DNA of 64,000 nt, taken from the NCBI GenBank assembly GCA_041908585.1, contig JAYRFB010000236.1, positions 1 through 64,000 on the forward strand. The letters run 5' to 3'. Of this stretch, positions 34,992-42,937 are shown piece after piece (within the stretch, counting starts at the first letter, position 1; each line of letters opens with the position of its first letter). Source of the stretch: CAINDZ01 sp041908585. Its GTDB lineage: Bacteria; Krumholzibacteriota; Krumholzibacteriia; LZORAL124-64-63. The notes under the pieces were generated by a model. The model ran no database searches. It was not told the origin of the DNA and saw only the letters and a list, made by a program, of their open reading frames with translations. The translations under genes were made by a program, and so were the position numbers.

Positions 34992-36389
34992 TCATTCCGG
35001 CCGCAACCCCTCCGGCTGCGTATGGATCCACCCCCGCTCGCGCTGCCCAGCAATCACGTCGACCGGCTCCGTGCAGTGGAAGCGCAACAGCTCGCCGAGG
35101 GTGTTGAACCCCTGCATCTGCAGCCGCGTGACCATGCGCAGGAACAGCTCGGCGGTGACGAGCGCGTCGCCCAGGGCGGTGTGGCGGCCGTGCAGGTCCA
35201 ATTGGTAGAGCTGCGCCAGGCTCTCCAGGTCCAGGCGTCCCATCGCCGGGTTCAGCAGCGAGGCCAGCCGCAGCGTGTCGATGAAGACGAAGTCCTCCCA
35301 GGGGCGGTCGTGGCGGCGGCACTCCTCGCGCAGGATCGTCAGGTCGAACGAGATGTTGTGGCCCACGACGACGCGGCCGCGCGCCAGGCGCTGGAAATCG
35401 GCCCACACCTCGGGGAACGCGCGCGCGTCCCTGACCATCGCGTCGGTGATGCCGTGCACGGCGGTCGAGGCGGGCGGGATGGGCACGCCGGGATCCACCA
35501 GGTCGTCCATCAGCCGGCTCTTGTAGAGGCGCGGGCCGTGCGCGCAGACGGCGCCCAGCGAGACGATGCGGTCGGTCGTCACGTCCAGGCCGGTGGTCTC
35601 GGTGTCGATGACGATGACGGGAACATCGTCCAGCCGCATCGCCAGATCCAGCGGGCCGGCGGCCGGCGGCACGTCGTGCAGCTTGAGGTCGAACTCGACG
35701 CCGGGCCGATGGCGGTCCAGCTCGACGGGCGGGAAGATGATCACCGCGCCCTCGTCGTCCGGCAGCAGCGCGATGCGGCCCTGCAGCGAGACGCCGTCCA
35801 GCCGCTCGAACACCGACTCGAGCGCGCGGCGCGCGCGCCGGGCCTTCTGCATCGCGGCCAGCACCGACTCGCGGCTGAGCGCCGCGAACAGCGAGGTGCC
35901 CACGCGGGCGCGCTCGGCCCCCAGCAGTTCGCGCGCGGTGCTGTTGAGCAGGCGGACCTGGCCCTGGTCGGTGATGATGACCACGCCGCTGGCCAGGGAG
36001 CCCAGCACGGTGAGCAGCTTGTGGTCCGGGGCGTGGCGCTCGCGCGTGATCTGGTCCTGGTAGAGGCCCAGCGAGGCGAGCATCGACTCGACCTCCGGCG
36101 GCGTCCCCTGGCCGAGGGTCTTCGGCACCGCGGCGCCCTGGTCGGCCACCAGGTTCAGCACCGCGGTGCGCGCGCCCTCGATGCCGCGGCCCAGCCGGTC
36201 GGCCGCGCGCCAGCTGCGCCAGTACAGCGCCAGCGCCGCGGCGAAGGTGGCCGCCCCCACCACGAGCGGCAGCGGCGACAGCGGGCGGCGCATGATCACA
36301 TCCGGCAGCAGCACCAGCGCCCCGGCCCCCGCGCAGACGCCGGCCCAGACCAGCGAGCGCTTGATCAGTCGGTGGGCGGGTTCGCGCAT
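34992..36389 (-). CDS. Membrane-anchored PAS-DEDDh 3'-5' exonuclease (DnaQ-like)
   Basis: 465 residues. Two N-terminal helices (12-32, 38-57), a linker, a PAS-like domain at about 122-225 (LLTVLGSLASGVVIITDQGQVRLLNSTARELLG), and a DnaQ-type exonuclease at 255-430. DEDDh residues are all present: D262 and E264 (VIDTETTG), D349 (HNISFDL), H403 and D408 (RHTALGDAL). From memory, this architecture is often found beside a cNMP/CBS/DUF294 protein; here that partner lies 1.46 kb away across an ATPase gene. Proposed roles include nucleotide or RNA turnover in a signal-controlled unit; the substrate is unknown. Confidence 0.85.
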   Translation of the reverse strand: MREPAHRLIKRSLVWAGVCAGAGALVLLPDVIMRRPLSPLPLVVGAATFAAALALYWRSWRAADRLGRGIEGARTAVLNLVADQGAAVPKTLGQGTPPEVESMLASLGLYQDQITRERHAPDHKLLTVLGSLASGVVIITDQGQVRLLNSTARELLGAERARVGTSLFAALSRESVLAAMQKARRARRALESVFERLDGVSLQGRIALLPDDEGAVIIFPPVELDRHRPGVEFDLKLHDVPPAAGPLDLAMRLDDVPVIVIDTETTGLDVTTDRIVSLGAVCAHGPRLYKSRLMDDLVDPGVPIPPASTAVHGITDAMVRDARAFPEVWADFQRLARGRVVVGHNISFDLTILREECRRHDRPWEDFVFIDTLRLASLLNPAMGRLDLESLAQLYQLDLHGRHTALGDALVTAELFLRMVTRLQMQGFNTLGELLRFHCTEPVDVIAGQRERGWIHTQPEGLRPE

Positions 36390-36511
36390 GGGGGGCGGCT
36401 CCGGGTCGGGTGGCCGGTCCGGCCCCGGCGGGGCCTTCGGCGGGGATCATAAGGGCCGGGCGGGGCGCTTCCAAGCGGGATGCGGGCAGCGGCACGGGGT
36501 GCCGGGATCGC

Positions 36512-36624
36512 ATCGCCGCAGGTAACTGCTTGTCAAAATATGATTTGTCATATTCCGCAGCCAATTGCGGAATATTCAAGACCATTCCGCAGTCAACTGC
36601 GGAATTATATTGACAATTCCGCAG
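36512..36624. repeat. Tandem array of TTCCGCAG/CTGCGGAA palindromes upstream of the ATPase
   Basis: Unit 1: TATTCCGCA (36551-36559) with TGCGGAATA (36566-36574), 9-bp arms. Unit 2: ATTCCGCAG (36584-36592), TCAA, CTGCGGAAT (36597-36605). Unit 3: half-site ATTCCGCAG (36616-36624). The ATTCCGCAG left arms repeat at exactly 32-bp steps (36552, 36584, 36616). A worn copy with GCAG-GTAA-CTGC lies at 36518-36529. The tract is AT-rich against its GC-rich surroundings and ends 20 bases before the ATPase ATG. Confidence 0.85.
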
Positions 36625-36638
36625 CATCGTTCGAAAAT
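36610..36638 (+). promoter_or_regulatory. Promoter TTGACA-17-GAAAAT giving a probable leaderless mRNA
   Basis: TTGACA (36610-36615), 17-base spacer, GAAAAT (36633-36638). A start seven bases later falls on the A of ATG at 36645, and no ribosome-binding site precedes that ATG. The third palindrome half-site fills the spacer, so a protein bound there would block the promoter. Confidence 0.5.
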
Positions 36639-36644
36639 GTCCAT

Positions 36645-37841
36645 ATGGAGACACGCAGGGTCTACCAGGCCATCGTCGAGGACCATCTGGAGCAGCATCG
36701 CCAGATGATCTTCGTCTCGGGTCCCCGTCAGGTGGGCAAGACCACCATCTGCCGCGGCCGGGCCGACCTTTACCTGGACTGGGACAACGAGGACCACCGC
36801 GCCGTGGTGCTGGCGGGGCCGGGGGCCGTCGCGCGCCGCGCCGGGCTGGAGGGGCTGGTCACGCGGGCGCCGGTGATCGCCTTCGACGAACTGCACCGCT
36901 ACCGGCGCTGGCGGGGATTCCTGAAGGGATTCTTCGACACCTACGAGCAGCGCTCGCGCGTCCTGGTCACCGGCTCGTCGCGCCTGGACCAGTATCGGCG
37001 AGGCGGCGACAGCCTGATGGGACGCTACTTCCCGCTGCGCATGCATCCGTTCAGCGTGGCGGAGTTGACGTCGCCGACCCTGCCGTCGCAACCGGTGCGC
37101 GCGCCCGCCGCGCTGGCTGACGCGGACTGGCAGGCGCTGTGGGACCACGGCGGCTTCCCCGAGCCGTTCACGCGCCGCGCCGCCACCTTCACCACGCGCT
37201 GGCGCAACCTGCGCCGCACGCAGCTGCTGCGCGAGGACGTGCGCGACCTCACGCGCATCCAGGAGCTCGACCAGCTCGACATGCTCGAGCGCCTGCTGAC
37301 GGACCGCTCGGGCGAACAGCTCGTCTACAGCTCGCTGGCCCGCGAGGTGCGCGTGAGCGAGAACACGATCCGGTCGTGGGTCGGCACGCTGTGCTCGCTG
37401 CACCACGGTTTCGTGGTCCGGCCCTGGTCGAAGAGCCTGACAGGAACTCTGCGCAAGGAGCCCCGCTGGTACCTGCGCGACTGGTCCGGCGTCGCCGACC
37501 CGGGCAAGCGCTTCGAGACGCTCTGCGCCTGCCACCTGCTCAAGGCCGTCGAGGGCTGGACGGACCTGGGCCTCGGCGAGTTCGAGTTGCGCTACATCCG
37601 CGACCGCCAGGGCCGCGAGGTCGATTTCGTCGTGGTGCGCGACGGCCGACCGTGGTTCCTGGCCGAAGCGAAGCTGTCGGACACCCGGCTGACGCCGGCC
37701 CTCCGGTCGTACCACGAGAAGACGGGTGCGCCGCACGCTTTCCAGATCGTGGCCGAGCTGCCCTTCGTCGATGCCGACGCCTTCGCGCCGACCGGGCCCG
37801 TGGTGGTCCCGGCGCGCACGCTGTTGTCCCAGTTGCTGTAA
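36645..37841 (+). CDS. AAA ATPase with C-terminal DUF4143 (PD-(D/E)XK-type) domain
   Basis: 398 residues from the ATG at 36645. The frame is open upstream to ATG 36540, but that would translate the palindromes. Walker A GPRQVGKTT (26-34), Walker B VIAFDELH (D81-E82), LVTGSSRLD (sensor-I-like, 107-115), GRYFPLRMHPFSVAEL. A winged-helix-like stretch lies near 225-260 (LAREVRVSENTIRSWVGTL). The DUF4143 part carries REVDFVVV (D327) and LAEAKLS (E341, K343), the D...ExK pattern of PD-(D/E)XK nucleases. Function of the family is unproven; DNA binding and cleavage is an inference. The DUF294 gene begins 11 bases downstream. Confidence 0.85.
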   Translation: METRRVYQAIVEDHLEQHRQMIFVSGPRQVGKTTICRGRADLYLDWDNEDHRAVVLAGPGAVARRAGLEGLVTRAPVIAFDELHRYRRWRGFLKGFFDTYEQRSRVLVTGSSRLDQYRRGGDSLMGRYFPLRMHPFSVAELTSPTLPSQPVRAPAALADADWQALWDHGGFPEPFTRRAATFTTRWRNLRRTQLLREDVRDLTRIQELDQLDMLERLLTDRSGEQLVYSSLAREVRVSENTIRSWVGTLCSLHHGFVVRPWSKSLTGTLRKEPRWYLRDWSGVADPGKRFETLCACHLLKAVEGWTDLGLGEFELRYIRDRQGREVDFVVVRDGRPWFLAEAKLSDTRLTPALRSYHEKTGAPHAFQIVAELPFVDADAFAPTGPVVVPARTLLSQLL

Positions 37842-37852
37842 GGGAGAGGCCC

Positions 37853-39670
37853 ATGATCCCCCGCCTCCAGGACTTCCTCCAGGGCCAGCACCCGTTCACG
37901 CTGCTGACCGAGAGCGAGCGCGAGCGCGTCGAGGCCGCCGCCACCGCCCGCGCGTTCCCCGACGGCGCGCGCATCCTGGAACAGGACGGTCCGCAGAGCA
38001 CGTGCCTGTACCTGCTGGCCGGCGGCCAGGCGCGCCTGGTGCGCGACGGCGAGGAGCTGCAGGTGCTGGAGGAGGGCGACTGCTTCGGCTACCCGTCGAT
38101 GATCAGCCGCTCGGCGCCCGCCTTCGACGTGGTGGCCACGGGTGAGGTGCGGGTCCACTGCGTGCCGGAAGCGGTGTTCCGCGGCCTGCTGGGCAACCGC
38201 GACTTCGCCGAGTTCTTCCTGCAGAGCCTGGGCGAGCGCCTGCGGCGCGTGACCGCCGGCGGCGTGACCGCGCTGGGCGGCGAGCTGACCACCGAGCTGG
38301 GCGACCTCGAGCTGCGCCGCGTCGTGCGCGTGGCCCCCGGCGCCACCGTGCAGCAGGCCGCCCGCGCGATGCGCGACGCGCGCGACGACTTCGCGCTGGT
38401 CGGCGACGACGGCGACGAGATGCCGGGCATCGTCACCGACCACGACTTCCAGGTGAAGGTGCTGGCCGAGGGGCTGGGCCCGGACACCCCGGTAGCGCGC
38501 GTGATGACGCGCCCGCTCAAGACCCTGACCGCCGACACGCCCGTGCACGGCGCGCTGCTCTACATGCTCGAGGAGCGCATCCACCACCTGCCGGTGGTGC
38601 GCGACGGCGGCATCATCGGCGTGCTGACGGCCACCGACCTGCTGCGCCACCAGACCACCAACCCGCTCTATCTCATGCGCCGCCTGGACCACCTGGACCG
38701 CGGCGAGTCTCTGGCCGCCTACGGGCGCGACGCCGCGGCGATGGTCGAACGCCTGTTCCGCGGCGGCCTGAAGGTGGGGCAGATCGGCCGCGTCTTCGCC
38801 AGCCTGAACGACGCGCTCATCCGCCGGCTGTGCAGGCTGGCCGAGGCCGAGCTGGGCCCGCCGCCGTGTCCCTATGCGTGGCTGGTCTTCGGTTCGGAAG
38901 GGCGGATGGAGCAGGCGCTGCTGACCGACCAGGACAACGCGCTGGTCTACGGCGACGACACGGCCGCGGCGAAGGACTACTTCGCGAAGCTGGCCGCGCT
39001 GGTCGTCGCCGACCTGGTCACCGCCGGCTTCCCGCCCTGCCCCGGCGGCTGCATGGCCACCAACTGGAACCGGCCGCTGGGCGCGTGGCTGGAGACGGTG
39101 CGCGGCTGGATCGACGAGCCGACGCCCGACAATCTCATGGTCTCGTCGATCTTCTTCGACTTCCGCGCCGTCGCCGGCGCGCTGGATGTGGCGCCGCTGG
39201 CCGACCTGGCGGCCGGCGCCGCCGGCAACCAGCTCTTCATGGCGCACCTGGCGCGCGTCTCGCTGCGCTTCAAGCCGCCGCTGGGCCTGTTCCAGCAGAT
39301 CCAGGCCACCGACGACAAGGTCGACCTGAAGAAGCGCGCCATCGCGCCGGTGGTCGCGGCCGCGCGCGTCTGGGGCCTGGAGGCGGGCACGCGCGCGCGT
39401 CCGACGCGCGAGCGCCTCGAGACCGCGATCGAGGCCGGCGTGGTCAGCCGCGACCTGGGCCAGACGCTGATCGAGACCTACCGCTTCCTGCTGCAGCTGC
39501 GGCTGCGCGAGCAGCTGGCCGCGCTCGAGCGCGGCGAAGCGCCCGGCAACGACGTCAACGTCAAGGCGCTCTCTTCGCTGCAGCGACGGCACTTGAAGGA
39601 CGCGTTCGGGGCGATCCGCGAGATGCAGGGGGCCGTGGCGCAGCGGTACCGGACGAACATGCTGGGGTGA
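37853..39670 (+). CDS. cNMP-binding / CBS pair / DUF294 nucleotidyltransferase-like protein
   Basis: 605 residues from the ATG at 37853 (AGGGAGAGG upstream). Domains: cyclic-nucleotide-binding fold at about 10-130 (LYLLAGGQARLVRDGEELQVLEEGDCFGYP), two CBS domains at about 153-265 (ARVMTRPLKTLTADTPVHGALLYML, HHLPVVRDGGIIGVLTATDLL), nucleotidyltransferase motif FGSEGRMEQALLTDQDNAL (G347, D359, D361), then the DUF294 C-terminal helical domain. It probably senses nucleotides and modifies a partner protein, like GlnD-type enzymes. Its frequent genomic partner is the PAS-exonuclease seen here on the other side of the ATPase gene. Confidence 0.9.
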   Translation: MIPRLQDFLQGQHPFTLLTESERERVEAAATARAFPDGARILEQDGPQSTCLYLLAGGQARLVRDGEELQVLEEGDCFGYPSMISRSAPAFDVVATGEVRVHCVPEAVFRGLLGNRDFAEFFLQSLGERLRRVTAGGVTALGGELTTELGDLELRRVVRVAPGATVQQAARAMRDARDDFALVGDDGDEMPGIVTDHDFQVKVLAEGLGPDTPVARVMTRPLKTLTADTPVHGALLYMLEERIHHLPVVRDGGIIGVLTATDLLRHQTTNPLYLMRRLDHLDRGESLAAYGRDAAAMVERLFRGGLKVGQIGRVFASLNDALIRRLCRLAEAELGPPPCPYAWLVFGSEGRMEQALLTDQDNALVYGDDTAAAKDYFAKLAALVVADLVTAGFPPCPGGCMATNWNRPLGAWLETVRGWIDEPTPDNLMVSSIFFDFRAVAGALDVAPLADLAAGAAGNQLFMAHLARVSLRFKPPLGLFQQIQATDDKVDLKKRAIAPVVAAARVWGLEAGTRARPTRERLETAIEAGVVSRDLGQTLIETYRFLLQLRLREQLAALERGEAPGNDVNVKALSSLQRRHLKDAFGAIREMQGAVAQRYRTNMLG

Positions 39671-39728
39671 GGCGGCGGGGCGGGGGCGCGCGCGGGGTGT
39701 CGGCGCGGGGGTGCGCATTCCGCGGACT

Positions 39729-39776
39729 GGTTGATATGTCAACCATCCGCCGGAAGGGACCTGCGGATGAAGAGGC
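39729..39776 (+). repeat. Dispersed ~48-bp intergenic element, copy 1
   Basis: GGTTGA-TATG-TCAACC dyad (39729-39744), then ATCCGCCGGAAGGGACC and TGCGGATGAAGAGGCC. It matches copies at 40619, 57235 and 60448. A REP-like palindrome follows 14 bases later. Confidence 0.7.
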
Positions 39777-39789
39777 CCTTTCTGCGGAC

Positions 39790-39803
39790 GTGCGCCGGCG
39801 CAC
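39790..39803. repeat. REP-like palindrome copy
   Basis: GTGCGCCGGCGCAC, perfect palindrome, just after dispersed-element copy 1. Confidence 0.5.
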
Positions 39804-40008
39804 ACCGCTAACCGAAAGAAAAATGGCGAGATAGATCCAATGAAGGGCGCGCGGGTCGCCGCCCCATTGAAACGACCCTATCATGTGCGAGCTTCGGCCG
39901 CTCCGCCCCAGCGGAAGCCGGCCGTTCGAGGCCGCCTGCGGGCGCGCCTCCTCCGCGCCCGCGGTTCCCCCAGCGGTCTCGTGTCCATGTCGCGACAGGA
40001 GGCCCAAG

Positions 40009-40617
40009 ATGAGATTGACCGCCATCGTATCCTGTCTGCTGCTGCTGGTGGCCGCGCCGTGCGCGCTGGCCGTCGTCGTCGGCGGGGACTTCGACAGCCA
40101 GCCCCCCGGCCCCTATACCGGCGGCGCCACCGTGCAGCCGCCCGGCTCACCCGGCGTGCAGGTCGTGCCCGACAACCAGGGCTACGCCGGCGCGCCGAGC
40201 CTCGGCGACGGCTCGGGCAACATGCTGCGCATCGACAACCTGAGCGGCCCGGGGCCCATCACCGTCACCTTCGTCTTCTACTGCGACGTGATCCCCGACA
40301 ACCTCTGCCGCATCGGGTACACCTACGCCGCCGCGGCCTGGGACATCTACTCCGGGTTCGGCGTGTACGTGGACGATCCCACGCTCACCAACCCCGACGA
40401 CCTGTGGGAGCCGCCGGTCGGCTTCCCGCCCAGCACGGTCGGGCCGGGCGACAACCACGAGAACGCCGGCGACTGCGACGGCACGACGCACACCATCACG
40501 TTCGTCGTGGCCCCGGGCACGGTCCTGCACCTGGACAACATGGCCACCGAATGCCTGGAGAACCCGGTCGGCGACGAACAGCACAGCTGGGGTGCGTTGA
40601 AGGCGTGGTACCGGTAA
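40009..40617 (+). CDS. Small secreted protein, unknown function
   Basis: 202 residues from the ATG at 40009 (AGGAGG 7 bases upstream). Signal peptide to about 21 (IVSCLLLLVAAPCALA). The mature part is Pro/Gly/Asp-rich with beta-strand character: GGDFDSQPPGPYTGGATVQPPGSPGVQVV, GDGSGNMLRIDNLSGPGPITVTFVFYCDV. It resembles carbohydrate-binding or PEP-CTERM-type exported beta-sandwiches but has no sorting tail. No family recognised. The stop is immediately followed by dispersed-element copy 4 and a terminator. Confidence 0.6.
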   Translation: MRLTAIVSCLLLLVAAPCALAVVVGGDFDSQPPGPYTGGATVQPPGSPGVQVVPDNQGYAGAPSLGDGSGNMLRIDNLSGPGPITVTFVFYCDVIPDNLCRIGYTYAAAAWDIYSGFGVYVDDPTLTNPDDLWEPPVGFPPSTVGPGDNHENAGDCDGTTHTITFVVAPGTVLHLDNMATECLENPVGDEQHSWGALKAWYR

Positions 40618-40618
40618 C

Positions 40619-40665
40619 GTCGATGCATCAACCATCCGCCAAGGCGGACCTGCTACGAGAGAGAC
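40619..40665 (+). repeat. Dispersed ~48-bp intergenic element, copy 4
   Basis: GTCGATGCATCAACC, then ATCCGCCAAGGCGGACC, then TGCTACGAGAGAGACC. The dyad is reduced to GATGCATC, but the right two thirds align with copies 1-3. It starts two bases after a stop codon. Confidence 0.65.
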
Positions 40666-40698
40666 CGGCCGCGCTGCCGTAGCCGCGCGGCCGGTCTT
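40661..40698. terminator. Bidirectional hairpin after the small secreted protein
   Basis: AGACCGGCCGCG (40662-40673) pairs with CGCGGCCGGTCT (40686-40697), 12 bp, followed by TCCGTTT. It grows out of the end of element copy 4 and also lies below the porin gene. Confidence 0.65.
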
Positions 40699-40716
40699 CC
40701 GTTTGCGGCGTCCGGC

Positions 40717-41973
40717 CTAGAAGGCGGCCAGGAAGCGCATCTGCAGCACGCTGAAGTCGTAGTCGGGCGTCAGGTCGTCGCGGCGGCCCATGGCGGTCTC
40801 GCCGTTGTTGACCAGGCTGTAGTCCAGGTAGATGCGGATGTTGGCGTTGGCGTAGTAGTTCAGGCCCAGGGTGATGATGTTCGCCGTGCCGCCCTCGATG
40901 TCCTTGTCGTCCAGGTCCAGCGTCGAGTAGCGGGCGGCCAGTTCCCAGGCGCCGCTCTCGGCCTTGGGAACCACGCGGCCGAACTCGGCGGTGGTGCTGT
41001 CGTACGGATGGGTGTCGTCGGTCAGGAAGTAGGTCGCGTAGACGTAGCCGCCGCCGAATCCCACGTCCTCCAGGTCGTCCAGACGCGTGACGCTGGCCAT
41101 CATGTACTCGCCCTGGGCGTAGAAGCGCTTGTTGACGTAGGCCAGTTCGCCGCCCATGACGTTGTACTTGTCCACGTCCTCGATGTCGTCGGTGTCGGTG
41201 AACTTGACATCGCCGACGTAGCTCTCCGGACGCACGTCGAAGCGGACCTCGCCGCTGTCGAAGTCGGTCTTGCGCAGGGCCGCCGAGGCGCCCAGCAGCA
41301 GCACGCTCTCGTCGTTCCGGATGGGCGTGTAGTTGAAGCGCGCCGCGAAGTTGATGGTCTCGTCATCGTCCTTCTCGAAGTCCGCCACGTCGGCGCCGAA
41401 CATCGAGGCGGCCAGGCGCCAGTCGGCGTCCCAGCGGGCGATCTCGATGCCCATGCGGCGCCCGACCACGAACGGATCGGTGCCGAAGCTGCGCTCCATG
41501 AACACCAGGTTACGGCTGGTGAAGTTCTCCTCCAAGCCGAACGGCTGACGGAAGTTGCCGACGCGCACGTGGCCCATGCCGTCGAAGAGGCCGCGGTAGG
41601 CCATGTAGATGTCCTTGACGGCGACCGTCTCCTCGGCGAAGTCGAAATCCGCCTCGGCGTACCAGTCGTTCCACAGCTCCGCCTTCAGCGCGAAGCGGGC
41701 CCGGCGCAGCAGCGTGCCGCCGGACATGTCCTGGATCTCCTCTTCCTCGTCCTGGTAGAGGGTCTTGTCCTCGTCCTCCATGTAGGTGGCCACGTCGATG
41801 TAGGCGCGGGCATCCACCCACCACTTGAAGGCGCCGTCGGTCGACTTCCAGACCAGGATCCCGTCCTCGCTGGCGGCCTTGAGATCCGTCTCACCCGCGG
41901 CGGCGACCAGCGGCATCGCCATGACGGCGAGCGCGACCACGACCAGGGTCAGCTTGGCGAACAACTTGCGCAT
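40717..41973 (-). CDS. Phosphate-selective porin O/P-like outer-membrane protein
   Basis: 418 residues from the ATG at 41973 (GGAGAG upstream). Signal peptide to about 26. The mature barrel shows the OprO/OprP-type order: LRRARFALKAELWNDWYAEADFDFAEE, VKDIYMAYRGLFDGMGHVRVGNFRQPFGLEENFTSRNLVFMERS, RRMGIEIARWDADWRLAASMFGAD. It ends NIRIYLDYSLVN...VLQMRFLAAF with a terminal Phe. The family forms anion channels; phosphate or polyphosphate preference is a family-level guess. It follows the SLC13-type transporter and its partner on the same map strand, and may be the outer-membrane part of that uptake route. Confidence 0.85.
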   Translation of the reverse strand: MRKLFAKLTLVVVALAVMAMPLVAAAGETDLKAASEDGILVWKSTDGAFKWWVDARAYIDVATYMEDEDKTLYQDEEEEIQDMSGGTLLRRARFALKAELWNDWYAEADFDFAEETVAVKDIYMAYRGLFDGMGHVRVGNFRQPFGLEENFTSRNLVFMERSFGTDPFVVGRRMGIEIARWDADWRLAASMFGADVADFEKDDDETINFAARFNYTPIRNDESVLLLGASAALRKTDFDSGEVRFDVRPESYVGDVKFTDTDDIEDVDKYNVMGGELAYVNKRFYAQGEYMMASVTRLDDLEDVGFGGGYVYATYFLTDDTHPYDSTTAEFGRVVPKAESGAWELAARYSTLDLDDKDIEGGTANIITLGLNYYANANIRIYLDYSLVNNGETAMGRRDDLTPDYDFSVLQMRFLAAF

Positions 41974-42096
41974 CACGTTCTCTCCTTCGTTGACGTGCTA
42001 CTCCGGGACCGCCGCGACGGCGACGAGCGGGGCCGACGCGCGCGATCCCACCGGGGACCTGTCTTTCGCTTGCTCCTCGGTCTGTCGTGGACGACA

Positions 42097-42114
42097 GGCG
42101 GCGCGGACGCCGCC
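42097..42114 (-). terminator. Hairpin below the SLC13 partner gene
   Basis: GGCGGCG (42097-42103), CGGA, CGCCGCC (42108-42114); a second stem CTGTCGT/ACGACAG lies at 42082-42097. It is 17 bases below the stop at 42131. No U-run. Confidence 0.5.
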
Positions 42115-42130
42115 GAGGACGTCCGTGTCT

Positions 42131-42937
42131 CTATCGTCGCGCCGCGGCGTCCAGCAGGCCGCGATTGAACACCAGGTACAGGACCGCCAGAGCGCCGCCT
42201 ACCAGCAGCGGCAGCAGGCCGCGCCGCACGGGTCGCGCCTCGAGGCGGAACATCGCCGCGCCGGTCGGTCGCAGCATCGGCGCCGCGATCTCGAACGTGC
42301 CGCTGTCGCCCCGGCGCCCGATCGTGAACGGCGGCTGCGGGTTCTTGTTCGAATCGAACGACGGCGTCGTGGCGCCGACGGACTCGACCAGCAGGCCGGG
42401 CGGCAGGACCAGAGCCAGCCGGAAATCCCCCAGCACGAACCGCGAGCTGTTGACCCACTCGCGCCGCAGCTTGTGCACGCCGAACTGCGCGCGGCTGCCC
42501 TTCTCGTCGTACCAGCCCGGCACGACGGCGCGCAACACGATCGTGTCGCCAGGCGCCGCTCCCGGCAGCAGCTGCAGGTTCCAGTGGGGCATGCCGGCCA
42601 CCGCCACCACGGGCAGCGGCAGGCTGTCGACGCCGGCGCCGAACGCCGCCGGGCCCCGCACGATCTGGTGGTCACGGCCGCCCCCGGTTTGCCAAGGCAG
42701 CAGGAGGTCCAACGAACCGCCTCGCCCGAGGACGACCGTGACCGAAACGATTGCGTCGCCGCGCGCGTCGACGACCAACTCGTCGCGGTACGCCGTCAGC
42801 GTATCAGCGGGAACGCCGACGGCCGGCGCCGCTGCCACCGCCGCCCGCGCGCCGCCCGCCAGCAGCAGCGCCACGAACAGCGTGGTGGCCGACAGTGCGG
42901 CCAGCGCCAGCAGGATGCCCACGCGGCGCGCCCGCAT
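42131..42937 (-). CDS. Membrane-anchored protein coupled to the SLC13 transporter
   Basis: 268 residues. The ATG at 42937 shares its A with the transporter stop (TGATG), so translation is coupled. One N-terminal helix (8-33, GILLALAALSATTLFVALLLAGG), an extracytoplasmic beta-rich domain (YRDELVVDARGDAIVSVTVVLGRGGSLDLLLPW ... LRREWVNSSRFVLGDFRLALVLPPG), and a C-terminal helix (GLLPLLVGGALAVLYLVF). No family is recognised. It may be an accessory subunit of the transporter; the same pairing in other genomes would show it. Confidence 0.6.
   Translation of the reverse strand: MRARRVGILLALAALSATTLFVALLLAGGARAAVAAAPAVGVPADTLTAYRDELVVDARGDAIVSVTVVLGRGGSLDLLLPWQTGGGRDHQIVRGPAAFGAGVDSLPLPVVAVAGMPHWNLQLLPGAAPGDTIVLRAVVPGWYDEKGSRAQFGVHKLRREWVNSSRFVLGDFRLALVLPPGLLVESVGATTPSFDSNKNPQPPFTIGRRGDSGTFEIAAPMLRPTGAAMFRLEARPVRRGLLPLLVGGALAVLYLVFNRGLLDAAARR

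Larger units (their letters stand above)
39671..40008. other. 338-bp gap with a dispersed repeat and a REP-like palindrome
   Basis: Apart from the two repeats listed below I see no gene. A short frame ATGGCGAGATAG near 39823 is too small to count. Confidence 0.5.

Noticed and set aside
36512..36624. CRISPR array
   Set aside because: The 32-bp period repeats include their own intervening bases, only two to three units exist, there are no unique 30-40 bp spacers and no cas genes.
36540..36644. Upstream in-frame ATG at 36540 as start of the ATPase
   Set aside because: It would translate the palindrome array (non-multiple-of-3 period) and has no ribosome site; family members start close to the ATG at 36645.
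39729..39776. c-di-GMP (GEMM) or other known riboswitch in the dispersed element
   Set aside because: No GEMM-type conserved core is present, and copies lie at gene 3' ends in both orientations rather than in leaders.
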